NCBI RefSeq assembly: GCF_900091855.1
Contig: NZ_FMCH01000388.1
Coordinates: 62,001-126,000 of the forward strand
Reading direction: 5' to 3'
DNA: 64,000 nucleotides
DNA from: Streptomyces sp. DvalAA-14
Lineage (GTDB): Bacteria; Actinomycetota; Actinomycetes; Streptomycetales; Streptomycetaceae
Of the stretch, positions 37,701 to 47,000 are shown piece after piece; within the stretch, counting starts at the first letter, position 1; each line of letters begins with the position of its first letter. The notes under the pieces are model-generated. The model was not told where the DNA came from. It saw only the letters and a program-made list of their open reading frames with translations, and ran no database searches. The translations under genes and the position numbers were made by a program.

Positions 37701-39025
37701 CTGTGCTTCGGCACGAGCTCAAGCAGCGCCTCGTACACCGAGCCGAGTTCCTCGGCGCCCATGTGCAGGTAGTCGACCGGACGCCAGCGCGCCGAGCCCG
37801 CGTCCCGTACGCGGGCCAGGTGCTTGACGGCCTCGAACAGGTGGCGGTTGGTCAGCCTGGCTCCGAACAGGGGCTCGTCAGCGGCGGTGTCGTTGAACAG
37901 ACCGCCCAGGCCCTTCAACCCCAGCTCGGGCCGGCCCTCCTCGGAGCCCAGCGCCTCGATCAGCAGATTCAGGGCGCGGTACTGGTCGTCGTGCGCGGTG
38001 CCCAGGCGACGCAGGGCGTTGCGGCGGAGGCGCGCGGTCGAGAAGTAGCGGCTGAAACGCTCGCGCGTCTCCTCGTCCGCCTTGGGGTCCAGCAGGGCGC
38101 CCCGGTCCTCGGCGACGAAGAGGAAGATCATGCGGTAGGCGAGCCGGAGCAGCGCCGTCTGGAGTGCGTGGACGTCGAGCTGTTCGCGAAGCTTGTTGTT
38201 CTGCGGGTGGCTCAGGAACCCGGTGCCGAGGACCGTGAGGGCGGCCTGGACGCCGTCGCGGAAATGCTCGAGCGCCCGGCTGCCGGACTCGATGGCGATC
38301 GTCCGCCACTTCTCCAGCCAGCACCCCGCAGCCGCCGTCCCCTCCGGCACCGTGAACCGGGACGCGTGCAGCACGGAGTACAGCAGTACGAACTCGCTGA
38401 ACAGCTCACCGTCGAAGATGGCTTCGAGGTCGAAGTCGACGTAGGCGGCGGTCGCGAAGGACGACGAGTCGCGCAGCAGTCGCAGGCGGCGGCCGTTGGT
38501 GAGCATCGCCCACAGGTGGGCCTCGGTGCGGTTGAGGCAGTCCTGGAGCATGGACTGCGCGGGGAGTTGACCGGGGGCCGGGCGTTTGTCGAGTTCCTGG
38601 TTCCAGCGCAGCAGGTGGACGAGGGCCGGGCCGTGGTGGTGGGAGACCGGGAAGTGCTTGTCGGGGTCGGAGTCGGCGGGGATGCCGTTCGGGCCGACCT
38701 CGGTGAGTGCGCCGAAGTCCAGCTTGCGGAAGAGCTGGGCGAGCCAGTCGGTGCCGGCCCGGCCGGTGGGGTCGGCGGCGGGTGCCCCGGTCACGGGGTC
38801 GGAGGGTAGGGCGGCGCGCAGCTCGCGCCAGAGCGGCTTGAGGTACTCCCAGGCGCGCTCGGCCTCGTCCCGTACGGGGACCGACGCGGGCATGCCGTAG
38901 TCGGCGGCCTTGGTGCCCGGCAGGTTCCGCGCCTCGGCGATGCGCAGCAGCATGTCGGCCGGGAGCAGCCCGCCGACGGTGGTGACGGCGGTGAAGGCCA
39001 GAGCGGTGCGGGTGGCGGCGGACAT
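34778..39025 (-). CDS. drmMI: DISARM DrmMI / PglX-like N6-adenine methyltransferase
   Basis: A 1,415-residue Eco57I-like adenine methyltransferase. Motif [16 protein letters not shown] is near residue 515, and motif [19 protein letters not shown] near 795, with the catalytic NPPW intact. The 500-residue N-terminal part contains [20 protein letters not shown] and [17 protein letters not shown], shared by DrmMI and PglX proteins. The C-terminal 500 residues are a target-recognition region. No nuclease domain is evident. It overlaps the drmD-like stop by one base (TGATG). In DISARM class 1 the methylase marks self DNA and works with DrmD, which fits this pair. Confidence 0.85.
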   Translation of the reverse strand: MSAATRTALAFTAVTTVGGLLPADMLLRIAEARNLPGTKAADYGMPASVPVRDEAERAWEYLKPLWRELRAALPSDPVTGAPAADPTGRAGTDWLAQLFRKLDFGALTEVGPNGIPADSDPDKHFPVSHHHGPALVHLLRWNQELDKRPAPGQLPAQSMLQDCLNRTEAHLWAMLTNGRRLRLLRDSSSFATAAYVDFDLEAIFDGELFSEFVLLYSVLHASRFTVPEGTAAAGCWLEKWRTIAIESGSRALEHFRDGVQAALTVLGTGFLSHPQNNKLREQLDVHALQTALLRLAYRMIFLFVAEDRGALLDPKADEETRERFSRYFSTARLRRNALRRLGTAHDDQYRALNLLIEALGSEEGRPELGLKGLGGLFNDTAADEPLFGARLTNRHLFEAVKHLARVRDAGSARWRPVDYLHMGAEELGSVYEALLELVPKHSAADRTFELVDRIGNDRKKTGSYYTPTPLTETLLDSTLNPVIDDAVRRGEQRASAEGRPDPADTIVEELLSLTVCDPACGSGHFLVGAARRIAKRVAAVRERNPEPTAEAIRHSLHEVVASCVYGVDLNPMAVELAKVSLWLEAMEPGRPLGFLDSRIRHGNGLIGATPALMRDGIPDRAFKKTEGDDEAWARQLLNRNALERRGQGNLFEIEADAKVANTSFARGLRQITAAPAENLTDVRRKEAAYRDWATSAEYLSALHLADAWCAAFVWVKREDAPPTLTHKLFRGLEDPEGDAVPQSTHDEIVRLRDQYVFFHWHLEFPEVFAVPEDGGMPAETGAVDPGTGWAGGFSCVVGNPPWDEVDFEDKKYFSVIAPEIAAISGTARRTRIAEWEQENPKDGRRYRDARHAVKRTFHFAGDSGAFPLCAKGLTVKGVTMLQTDPLFAERMANVVAPEGRFGLILQTSIATGASTQYLFADFTRRGILASLYDFQNRRPKSAMLPKGGKWFESVHSSYKFCLLSLTGRAAHADATRIGFFLSDTTDINDPNRVFALNPEDLARISPNTGTLPVFRSQRDADITADVYRRIPVLWNEGLRDGNPWGMAFKRLFDLTDDSDLFRSRERLETEGWELRGNVFERGTERMLPLYEAKMANFFNHRAADVVKSLTAVSRQNQPKYLLTEELQDPARLALPLNWIQRHGMIPTRRRGKDVHVKGVELSLAEENWDREWLCGWCDVTASTNERTAVPAFLPRTGVGNTFSLMLPRIKPSLVTALIAAQSSVIFDFVSRQKVSAAHMSLFIWKQLPVHTPTTLEPHLPFLVPRVLELVYTAYDMTPLARDLDDAGEPFQWGEDRRAQLRAELDTYFFHLYGISREDTDYILESFQTESGGLKNNEIAKFGEYRTKELILAEYDRMAAAGLTLEVPLTEGEGGTYRSTLTPPPGHGPRHPAPEGTHALKALSIRKDHNPHEQGR

Positions 39026-41973
39026 CAGGCTTCGGCTCCGGACACGGTAGAGGCGGCGGGGGCGGCGGGCTGCTGCGGCAGGTAGACGTACACGCCGAGG
39101 ACGTCGGCCGGTTCCTGCGGTACGACCTTCAGGCCGCGGACGATCTCCTCGTTGGCCCTGCGGACCCGGCGGTGCGAGGCGTCGAGTTCCGCGGCCAGGC
39201 CGGCGCCGTACTCGGTGAGGTGCGCGGACAGGTCCCGCAGGCCGTCCAGGGTGCGGGAGATGTGGTTGCGCGCCGACTGCTCGTGGGTGTTGGCGGTGGC
39301 GCCGGCCGCGAGCAGGGCGGTGGCCGCGTCGTCGTCCAGCCAGCGGGCGCGCGCAGGAATGCCCTCGTAGGCGAGCAGGCGGGCGTCCTCGGCCACCACC
39401 TGCCGTTCACCGGTGCGGGACGGGAGGGTGAGGTGGAAGCGGTAGCGGACCAGCAGGAGCGTGGTGCGGGTGGTGACCGCGTTCGTGGTCACCACACCGC
39501 AGCGGCGGGCGGGCCGGGGGCCGGGCGTGTTCGCGTCCAGCGCCGAGTCCAGGACGTAGGAGGCGATGGCGCCGATCGCCGGGTCGGTGCGGACGAGGGC
39601 GGCCTCGCCGCGGGCGGTCGCCGGGGAGCTGCGGAACGCGATCTCGCGGTCCGCCTCGACGAGCCGGCCGCCGAGGGTGGCGGCGAGTGCGTCCCGCAGG
39701 CCGGCCGGGGCGCCGCCCGCCTGGGCGGTGAAGTCGCCGCTCCCGTCGCGCGGGTCATGGACCAGTGCGTCCAGGTCGCGCAGCGCGTCCAGGGCGAAGC
39801 TGCGGACCTCCTCCGCGCCGCCGAGGGCGGCCCGCACGGCGGCGACCTCGCGGGCCACCTCCTCCGGGTGGATGGCGCGCTGGGCGTACTTGGAGCGGGA
39901 GGTCTTCTCCCGTTCGGCGGCCGAGCTCCACTCGCGCTCGATCCGGTCGAAGGACTCCTGATGGCCGCCCATGTCGAACAGGCTCTCCTGGCTGCCCTGC
40001 CGTCCGTGCAGCAGCAGCCACTCCACGAGGGCGTCGGTGACGCCGGAAGCGGTCTCGTCGGGCACGGAGACGGAGATGCCCAGGTCCTTCTTGATCTGGC
40101 GGTGCTTTGCGAACAGCACTTCCAGGACCTTGCCGTCGATGCCGTTGTCCTCGCCGAACATCGTGATGACCCGGACCTGGTCGCGCTTCTGGCCGTAGCG
40201 GTCGACGCGGCCCTCGCGCTGGTCGTGGCGGGTCGGGTTCCACGCCAGGTCGTAGTGGACGACGGCGTCGAAGTGGTGCTGGAGGTTGACGCCCTCGGAC
40301 AGGCAGTCGGTGGCGACCAGCACGCGGCGGACGGCCGGGTCGCCGGCCTCCCCGGCGGACTCGGCAGCGAGCTGTTCGATGCGCTCCAGGCGCTGCTGCG
40401 GGGAGACGGTGCCCGTCACGGCGGCGACCTTAGTCTTCTTGCCGAGCTTGCCGTCGAGTTGCGCGGCGAGGTATTCGGCGGTGGGGATGTAGCGGCAGAA
40501 GACGATCGGGTTGTAGCCGTTGGCGATCAGGTTCTTCAGGTGCCTGGTGAGCGCCTTGAGCTTCGCGTCCTGGGCCGGACCGACGAGCTGTGCGGCCCGC
40601 CCGGCGAGTTCGAGCAGCCGGGCGCCCGCGTCCTCCGACTCGGCGGCGCCAGGAGCGACGTCCATGCCTTCCAGCCGGTCGTTGTCGGCGGAGTCGGCGG
40701 CCACTGAGGAGCCGAGGAGGTCCGCCTCCTGCGCTGTGCGCGCGGTGGCCGACTCGGAACGGGTCTTCAGCGTCTGCGCGGCGGCGGCCGGCGAGGAGAC
40801 CATCGAGCGCAGCAGCGCGATCACCGACCACCAGGCGATCCGGGCCTCCCGCTTACCCTGCTCACCGGCCGCCTGCACGCGGTCCCTGGCATAGGCGATG
40901 GCGTCGTCGAGCAGCGCACGGTACTCGGGGGTCAGCTTGTACGGCTCGTCCTTGGTCCAGCGGTCGGACGGGAAGGCAGTCCGCTCGGCCAGGGAGTCGT
41001 CGGCGAGGCCGTCCTCCTTGGTGAGGTACGTGCGGATGTCGGCGCGCTTGCGGGCGACGAAGTGCTCGGCAAGCCGTGCGCGCTCCGCAGGCGATTCCAA
41101 GTCCAACGTCGCCAGTTCGGGCCGGACCAGGCCGAGCAGGTTGCGAAAGGCGGACTCCTTGCCGGAGTGCGGGGTCGCGGTCAGCAGCAGCAGGTGGCGG
41201 TCGGGATCGGCGGTGACCTTCCGCAGCAGCTCGTAGCGGAGCTGGTTCGCGCCGGAGGACGCGGCGTCGTCGGTGGCGACGCAGCTGTGGGCCTCGTCGA
41301 CGATCACCAGGTCCGGGCAGTGCCGCACGAAGTCCTCGCGGTGGCGGGTCGACTTGATGAAGTCCGTCGAGATGATCGTGAACGGGTGTTTGTCGAACAG
41401 GGACTGGCCCAGCTCCAGGCCGCGTTCCAGCCGCGACACCGTCGAGGCCAGGACCAGTTCGGCATCAATGCCGAACTTCTCCCGCAGCTCGCCCTGCCAC
41501 TGCTCGGCCAGCGAGGGCGAGCACAGCACGGCCAGCCGTGTCGCCTCACCCTGTGCGAGCAGCTCCTTGGCGATCAGACCCGCCTCGATGGTCTTACCGA
41601 TACCGACATCGTCCGAGATCAGTAGCCGCACCGTGCGCTGCCGCAGCGCCATCAGCAGCGGGACGAGCTGATAGGCGCGGGGCTCGACCGCGATGGAGGC
41701 GAGCGAGCGGAACGGGCCCGCGCCCGACCTGAACCCGATACGCAGCGCCGTGCGGAGCAGGCCGGCGGCGCGCTGATCGCCCAGGTCGTCCGCGCTCGGC
41801 GCCGCGAATTCGGCGGGACGCACATCCTCGAAGGCGGGGAAGACGGCCGCGATGTCGTCCTCGCTTCCGCCCAGGGGGCGCAGCACCAGCATGTCGGAGG
41901 CGCTCTCGGGCAGCACCACCCACTCCCGGCCGCGGGCGGCGACCAGGGAGCCGACTGTGTACGTGAGGCTCAT
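39025..41973 (-). CDS. drmD: DISARM DrmD-like SNF2 helicase
   Basis: A 982-residue SNF2-family protein. Walker A is LLISDDVGIGKTIEAGLIAK near residue 119, motif II VIVDEAHSC near 223, motif III LLTATPHSGKESAF, and the C-terminal lobe has VATDCLSEGVNLQ and YDLAWNPTRHDQREGRVDRY, all intact. I start it at the ATG at 41973 because MSLTYTVGSLVAARGREWVV is the usual DrmD N-terminus. A TTG at 42018 overlaps the upstream stop and would add 15 residues. The gene is followed by a DrmMI-like methylase, the standard DISARM class 1 pairing, but here it is preceded by a kinase-helicase instead of being followed by drmA and drmB. Confidence 0.87.
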   Translation of the reverse strand: MSLTYTVGSLVAARGREWVVLPESASDMLVLRPLGGSEDDIAAVFPAFEDVRPAEFAAPSADDLGDQRAAGLLRTALRIGFRSGAGPFRSLASIAVEPRAYQLVPLLMALRQRTVRLLISDDVGIGKTIEAGLIAKELLAQGEATRLAVLCSPSLAEQWQGELREKFGIDAELVLASTVSRLERGLELGQSLFDKHPFTIISTDFIKSTRHREDFVRHCPDLVIVDEAHSCVATDDAASSGANQLRYELLRKVTADPDRHLLLLTATPHSGKESAFRNLLGLVRPELATLDLESPAERARLAEHFVARKRADIRTYLTKEDGLADDSLAERTAFPSDRWTKDEPYKLTPEYRALLDDAIAYARDRVQAAGEQGKREARIAWWSVIALLRSMVSSPAAAAQTLKTRSESATARTAQEADLLGSSVAADSADNDRLEGMDVAPGAAESEDAGARLLELAGRAAQLVGPAQDAKLKALTRHLKNLIANGYNPIVFCRYIPTAEYLAAQLDGKLGKKTKVAAVTGTVSPQQRLERIEQLAAESAGEAGDPAVRRVLVATDCLSEGVNLQHHFDAVVHYDLAWNPTRHDQREGRVDRYGQKRDQVRVITMFGEDNGIDGKVLEVLFAKHRQIKKDLGISVSVPDETASGVTDALVEWLLLHGRQGSQESLFDMGGHQESFDRIEREWSSAAEREKTSRSKYAQRAIHPEEVAREVAAVRAALGGAEEVRSFALDALRDLDALVHDPRDGSGDFTAQAGGAPAGLRDALAATLGGRLVEADREIAFRSSPATARGEAALVRTDPAIGAIASYVLDSALDANTPGPRPARRCGVVTTNAVTTRTTLLLVRYRFHLTLPSRTGERQVVAEDARLLAYEGIPARARWLDDDAATALLAAGATANTHEQSARNHISRTLDGLRDLSAHLTEYGAGLAAELDASHRRVRRANEEIVRGLKVVPQEPADVLGVYVYLPQQPAAPAASTVSGAEA

Positions 41974-42014
41974 GAAGTGTCTCAGTTCCTTGAGGTCGGG
42001 AGCCGGTGATGCGA

Positions 42015-44039
42015 TCAACGGAGTTGGAAGTAGGCGGCGTTGTTGTCCGCGATGGCGTCCCAGTCCGTGTCGGTCGGGAACCGCAGTACGTCCCAGCCAG
42101 CATCCTCCAGGCGATACCCGGCCTCGACATCACGGGTGGAGTCGGCCGTTTGGCCGGGGAGGTCGACGAAGACGGCGAGGTTGGCACCGTCCAGGCGGAA
42201 GACGAGGTCGGGGCAGGCACCCGCCTCCGGGACAAGGGCACTTGTCTCGTCCGGCAACCGGTAGGCCTTCGCCTTGAGCCAGCCGAGCAGGTCGCCCTGT
42301 GCGACGAGGGCCGTCAGATCCGTCTCCAGCGGGGTCAACGAAGACGCCTGGCCGTTACGGGGCGCGGCCTTCCCGCTGCTGACCGCCGGGGCGAGCCTGC
42401 GGAATTGTTCGCTGCGGGACTCACCGCGGTCCTCCCGCTCGGTCTTGGCGCCTGCCAGCCGCGCCAGCAGAGGGCGGGCCGCGTGGCGGCTCAACTGGCG
42501 GTGGTGCGTCTGGTTGGCGTACGTCAGCAGGCAGGCGTAGCAGCCGCGGGCGCACTTCTCGTGGTCCGTCGGTCCGCCCTGGTCCTCGCCGCTCTCGGCA
42601 TCGAAGTGGCAGATCTCCAGCGCTGTCCGGGCTGCCTTGGCGAAGGCGTCCTTGTCATGTTGGATCCGGCGCAGGACACCGGCGCCGCCTTCAGCGGCCT
42701 CCGTGAACAGCATGCGTCGGTGCGGGCCGCTGGCCGGAGGCAGCAGCTCCGCGGTCAGTTCGGAGTCCTCCAGCTCGAACGCGGCCTCGATGCCCCGCTC
42801 CAGCGCGTACAGGAACGACAGGGCAACCGGCTCGGGCTGCGCCTCGTCCAGGGTGACCACGAGGATGTTGCGGCGATCCTCTACATAGGGCAGGACCCGC
42901 TTTTTGCGGTGCTTTTCGTTGCCGTCCTCGTCAACCACCGGCATGCCGGTGCCCTCGATGGCGTCCGCGGCGGCCCGGTCGTTGAGCCAGCGTCCGTCGC
43001 TCAGGTCGAGCCAGTAGCCGTCCGTTTCCCCCGGCTTGTCGCGGACACGGCCGAGATTGGTGATGCGGATGGTCGCCGAGTCGCCGTAGTCCAGGTCGAG
43101 GACGGGGCCGCCGTCGGCGTCGCTCACATGGGAGGTGAGGCGTCCCTTGCGGGTCCCGTGGTCCTGGAACGCGTACGAGGTTTCCAGACGGAAGCCGGCC
43201 CGGCGGCGTTCCTCCTCGTCGGAGGAGATCCGCTCGCGCGGGGTGGTGTACACGGTGTGCAGGTGCAGCAGACCTGTCCGCTTGCCCACCAGCGGCTCCC
43301 CGCACATCGTGCAGACGTCGGCGCCGACCTTGACGGCGTAGTGGTAGCCGCATCCGTCGCAGCGCCGCGCCTCCGCCGTCGCCGGGTCGCCCGAGGCGTC
43401 CGGTGGGAGTTGAACCCGGGTCACCTGGTAGCGGGCGCCCTCGTGGTAGATGAGCGCGCCCGGGCCGAACTCGCGGATCGCGAGGAACCGGGGACGCTGA
43501 AGGTAGTCGCCGTCGGCGTTGCGGCGGTTGCCGGAGCGCGGGATGTACGCGGCCAGGGGAAGTCGCGGGAAGCTGTAGCCGGGCAGGAACCCCTCGGACG
43601 CCAAGTAGCGGTACGGGTTGAAGTCGCTCATCATCGACTTGTTGTCGCTTGAGCGGTTCAGCAGCAGGTTCGTCTGTGTCTCGGCTTCGAATCGGCGGCC
43701 CCGCGCCCGGCCCTGCTCACCGGGAGAGAGGGTGTGGTCGACGACACGCCTGTTTTGTTCGTACTGGTCTATGACGGCGGCCCGGAACAGCTCACGCCAT
43801 CGGTCGAAGGAGGCGTCGAACTCCTTCTGGGCCCGCTCGATCCGGTCTTCGATCCATTCGTCGTACCACCAGGTGGTGGCCTCGAAGTCCGTGATCAGCG
43901 GCGCGAGGATGGTGCGGGAGGTGGCGACCGCGCGTCGGCGGGCATCCTCATCCAGGGACAGATCTTCGATGTGCGGGAGCAGCGGCAGTGGCAGTGTGGG
44001 GGTCGGGCCGGTCGCCGGTCTTCGGGTCGTAGGCGACAT
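42015..44039 (-). CDS. DUF1998-region protein, probable severed C-terminus of the kinase-helicase
   Basis: A 674-residue frame. Segments SDFNPYRYLASEGFLPGYSF and FPRLPLAAYIP are what follows the helicase core in large DEAD/DEAH-DUF1998 proteins. Cysteine pairs (CDGCGYHYAV, CTMCGEP) and a later CARGCYACLLTY suggest zinc binding. The last 65 residues (CPDLVFRLDGANLAVFVDL, then LEDAGWDVLRFP) look like a Vsr/DUF559-type nuclease fold whose catalytic residues seem altered. Its ATG overlaps the upstream kinase-helicase by 92 bases in the +1 frame with no strong ribosome site. Removing one C from the five-C run at 43998-44002 would fuse the two into one protein of about 2,116 residues. It may be a separate subunit, but the fused reading is more likely. 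Confidence 0.8.
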   Translation of the reverse strand: MSPTTRRPATGPTPTLPLPLLPHIEDLSLDEDARRRAVATSRTILAPLITDFEATTWWYDEWIEDRIERAQKEFDASFDRWRELFRAAVIDQYEQNRRVVDHTLSPGEQGRARGRRFEAETQTNLLLNRSSDNKSMMSDFNPYRYLASEGFLPGYSFPRLPLAAYIPRSGNRRNADGDYLQRPRFLAIREFGPGALIYHEGARYQVTRVQLPPDASGDPATAEARRCDGCGYHYAVKVGADVCTMCGEPLVGKRTGLLHLHTVYTTPRERISSDEEERRRAGFRLETSYAFQDHGTRKGRLTSHVSDADGGPVLDLDYGDSATIRITNLGRVRDKPGETDGYWLDLSDGRWLNDRAAADAIEGTGMPVVDEDGNEKHRKKRVLPYVEDRRNILVVTLDEAQPEPVALSFLYALERGIEAAFELEDSELTAELLPPASGPHRRMLFTEAAEGGAGVLRRIQHDKDAFAKAARTALEICHFDAESGEDQGGPTDHEKCARGCYACLLTYANQTHHRQLSRHAARPLLARLAGAKTEREDRGESRSEQFRRLAPAVSSGKAAPRNGQASSLTPLETDLTALVAQGDLLGWLKAKAYRLPDETSALVPEAGACPDLVFRLDGANLAVFVDLPGQTADSTRDVEAGYRLEDAGWDVLRFPTDTDWDAIADNNAAYFQLR

Positions 44040-47000
44040 CCACGGTTTCCGGGATAGCGGAGCCCAGCTTCATGCCGGTCTCGGCAAGCCAGATGCCCTG
44101 CAGGTGGGAGCGGACCAGGTCCTCGTTGGCAAGGTCCAGGCGCGGCGGTGCCACCTGCCCGGAGACCATGTCCTGGGAGCGGCGGAAGTAGTACTGGTCG
44201 TGGCTGTTGCCCGTCGCGCAGTATGTGGCCACCAGCGCGGGCTGGCCGGAACGGCCCGCCCGGCCGGAACGCTGCGCGTAGTTCGCCGGTGTCGGTGGCA
44301 CATTGCGCATCAGCACGGCATTGAGCGAGGAGATGTCCACGCCGAGCTCCATCGTCGGCGAGCAGTACAGCAGGGGCAGATCCGCGGTGCGGAACAGCCC
44401 TTCGCGCTCCAGCCGGTCCTCCGGAGTGACCTGCGCGGTGTGCTCCCTCGCGAACAGACCGGCCAGCTCAGCCGATGCGGTCTTGTACAGGTCGCGGAAG
44501 AACGGGTTGACGCGCGGACCTTCACCGCTGCTGTAGGTGCGTGCCAGCGGGTCGACGGCGCCTCGTTCGCCGCTCCCGGCATGCCAGATCAAGGCGGCAG
44601 CCGAGACCCGGTAACCGGTGCGCTTCTCCGCCGCACGGCGGCGGAAGGCCGGCCCGGAACGTTCGGGGGCCACGTCCACCTCGTTGACCAGTTGCGCATC
44701 CCGCAGCACCTTCAGCAGATCCTCGATGACGCACTGAACGTCGTCCAGGGGCAGATCGCGGAGTTCGGGCATGTTCCGCCGCAGGTACTTACCGAACTTG
44801 CCACGGGCCGAAAGGAACTGCGCGGAACGCTCCATGCCCGGCCGTGAGCCGTACGGGTAGGCGGTTCCGACGGCCGGCCGGTCGCTCTCGCCCAGTACCC
44901 ACGGCCCGGTGAGGCGCTCCTCGCTCGCCCGCTGGAGTGTGTCGAAGTCGTCCCGGAAGTACTGCACGTCGATGGCGAGGGCGCGCCGCATGTAGTCGAG
45001 AAGTGCCCGGGCGATCTCCTCGCGCAGCGCGGGGTCCGCGCCGCGTAGCACGTCGTGGGCGGACTGCCAGCGCTCGGGCTTTTCCGCGATCCAGTGCAGG
45101 TCCTCGTAGTCGATGCGCAGCAGGCCCGTCTGCTCCAGGTTCGGCATCGTGATGCGCCAGCCACGCTCCAGGTCGCGGTAGAGGCGGAAGCCGACGATGT
45201 CCCGGAAAGCCTTGACGGCCCGTCGCTCCATGGACGGCGCCAGGTCCTTGCCAGCCGCGTACGCGGCCGGCGAGAGCCCCATAACTTTAGTGACGGCCTC
45301 CGCGAGGTCGTCGTGATGCAGCCCTTCGTCGCCCGCCCCCAGCGCGGCCTGGTACAGGGCGCCGCGCAACTGCGTCACCTGCGCGAAGTCGTTGAAGTGT
45401 CCGGCCTGCAGTGAGGCGTCCTGCCGGTTGTCGACGAAGGTGAGCAGCTTGCGCGCGTCCTTGCTGAGGCTCTCCGCAGGCACTGCTCGCAGGGACTTCA
45501 GGATCGATGCGGAGATCAGTGACGTGGCCGAGGACCGCCCTTCCTGGTCCAGGGCAGCCAGTTTGGCGAAGTCCCGGCCGCGGGTCTGCTCGTAGGAGAC
45601 CTGGCAGTGCACACAGAAAAGGAATGGTGCCGGGACGAAAGCTGCCACCAATCCCTCGGTGGACTCGTTTCCGCGAGCGTCCACCACGACACGCTTGGGT
45701 ACGCGGGGCCGGTACGACTTCTTGACGACCGTCATGCCCTGCGCGTCCGGTTCCAGCCATGACTCCGGCAGCCGCCTGTCGTCCACGGCCTTCTGCGGAT
45801 CGGCCGGCCACTCGTAGTCCTCCCCGGGCATGCCCAGGTAGAGGTATCCCTCCCCGTCGCGGCCGCCGGAAGCGGCGGTGTTCCTGCGCGGCTCGTACTG
45901 GAACGCGCCGTCCTTCTCGGTGCGCCAGACCGTCAGGTACTCCTGGCCGCACTCGCGGCAGAATGCCATCGGGTACAGCGGCTTGCCATCACTGTCCGGC
46001 TGCTCCAGCTGGTACGTGCGGGTCAGCGGTCGAGTGAGCGGATCCTCGAGCGTCGTGTAGACGGTGTCGCCCTTGGAGAGGAACTGGTGCAGCCTGAACG
46101 CGAACAGCGGCCGTTCCGTCACCGGATTCTTGGCCTGCGCGCCCGCCTCCAGGGTCGTCTGGATCGCCTCACGCACGCGCTCCTCGGCCACCCCGTACTG
46201 CGCGGAGAGCTCACGCGCCACTGTCTCGATGGTGCTGGGGGGACACCGGCGCAACCGCCCCGTGCCCTCTTCGCGTTCCAAACCGAACCGGGACTCCACC
46301 CAGCGGGCCAGGGGGTCCTTCGTGAGGGCTTCGTACGAGCGGGGCGCTGCCGGCACTCGCAGCCGCTCGGCTGGCATGGTCGCAGGTGCCTCTTCGGTCG
46401 CCCGAATCAAGGTTTCGCCGATGACCCGCTCCGGCAGCACCGTCGTACCGAACAGCCGGCCGGCGACCTTCGCCACCTCGCGCCGCTGTTGCTTCCAGGA
46501 CCCTTCGGTGGACATGGTCGCCGAGGTGCCGATGCACTGCAGGGTTGCCGAGGCCCGGCAGGCCTCCCGGACCCGGCGGATCAGGAACGCCACATCCGCG
46601 CCCTGTCGGCCGCGGTAGGTGTGCAGTTCGTCGAAGACGAGGAATTGCAGTCCCTCGGCCATACGGATCAGGCTGGACCGGTCGTCCGGCCGGGTCAGCA
46701 TCAGCTCAAGCATCACGTAGTTGGTCAGCAAGATGTCCGGAGGGTTCGCACGCAGCTCCCGACGCTGCTCTTCGGATTCCTGGCCGGTGTAGCGGGCGAA
46801 GGTCACCGGCTCGTTCCCGGCTCCGAAACCGTGGCGCAAGTACTTCTCGAGCTCCATCAGCTGCGAGTTGGCCAGTGCGTTCATCGGGTAGACGACGATC
46901 GCTCGCACTCGACCCGGAGTTCCGGGTCCAGCCGCCTGGCGCTCCTTCAGTACCCGGTTCACGATCGGAACGATGTATGCCAGCGACTTGCCGGAACCGG

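Noticed and set aside
43948-44039. Programmed +1 frameshift joining the kinase-helicase to DUF1998
   Set aside because: No slippery heptamer with a following pseudoknot is visible; a C-run indel explains it equally well.
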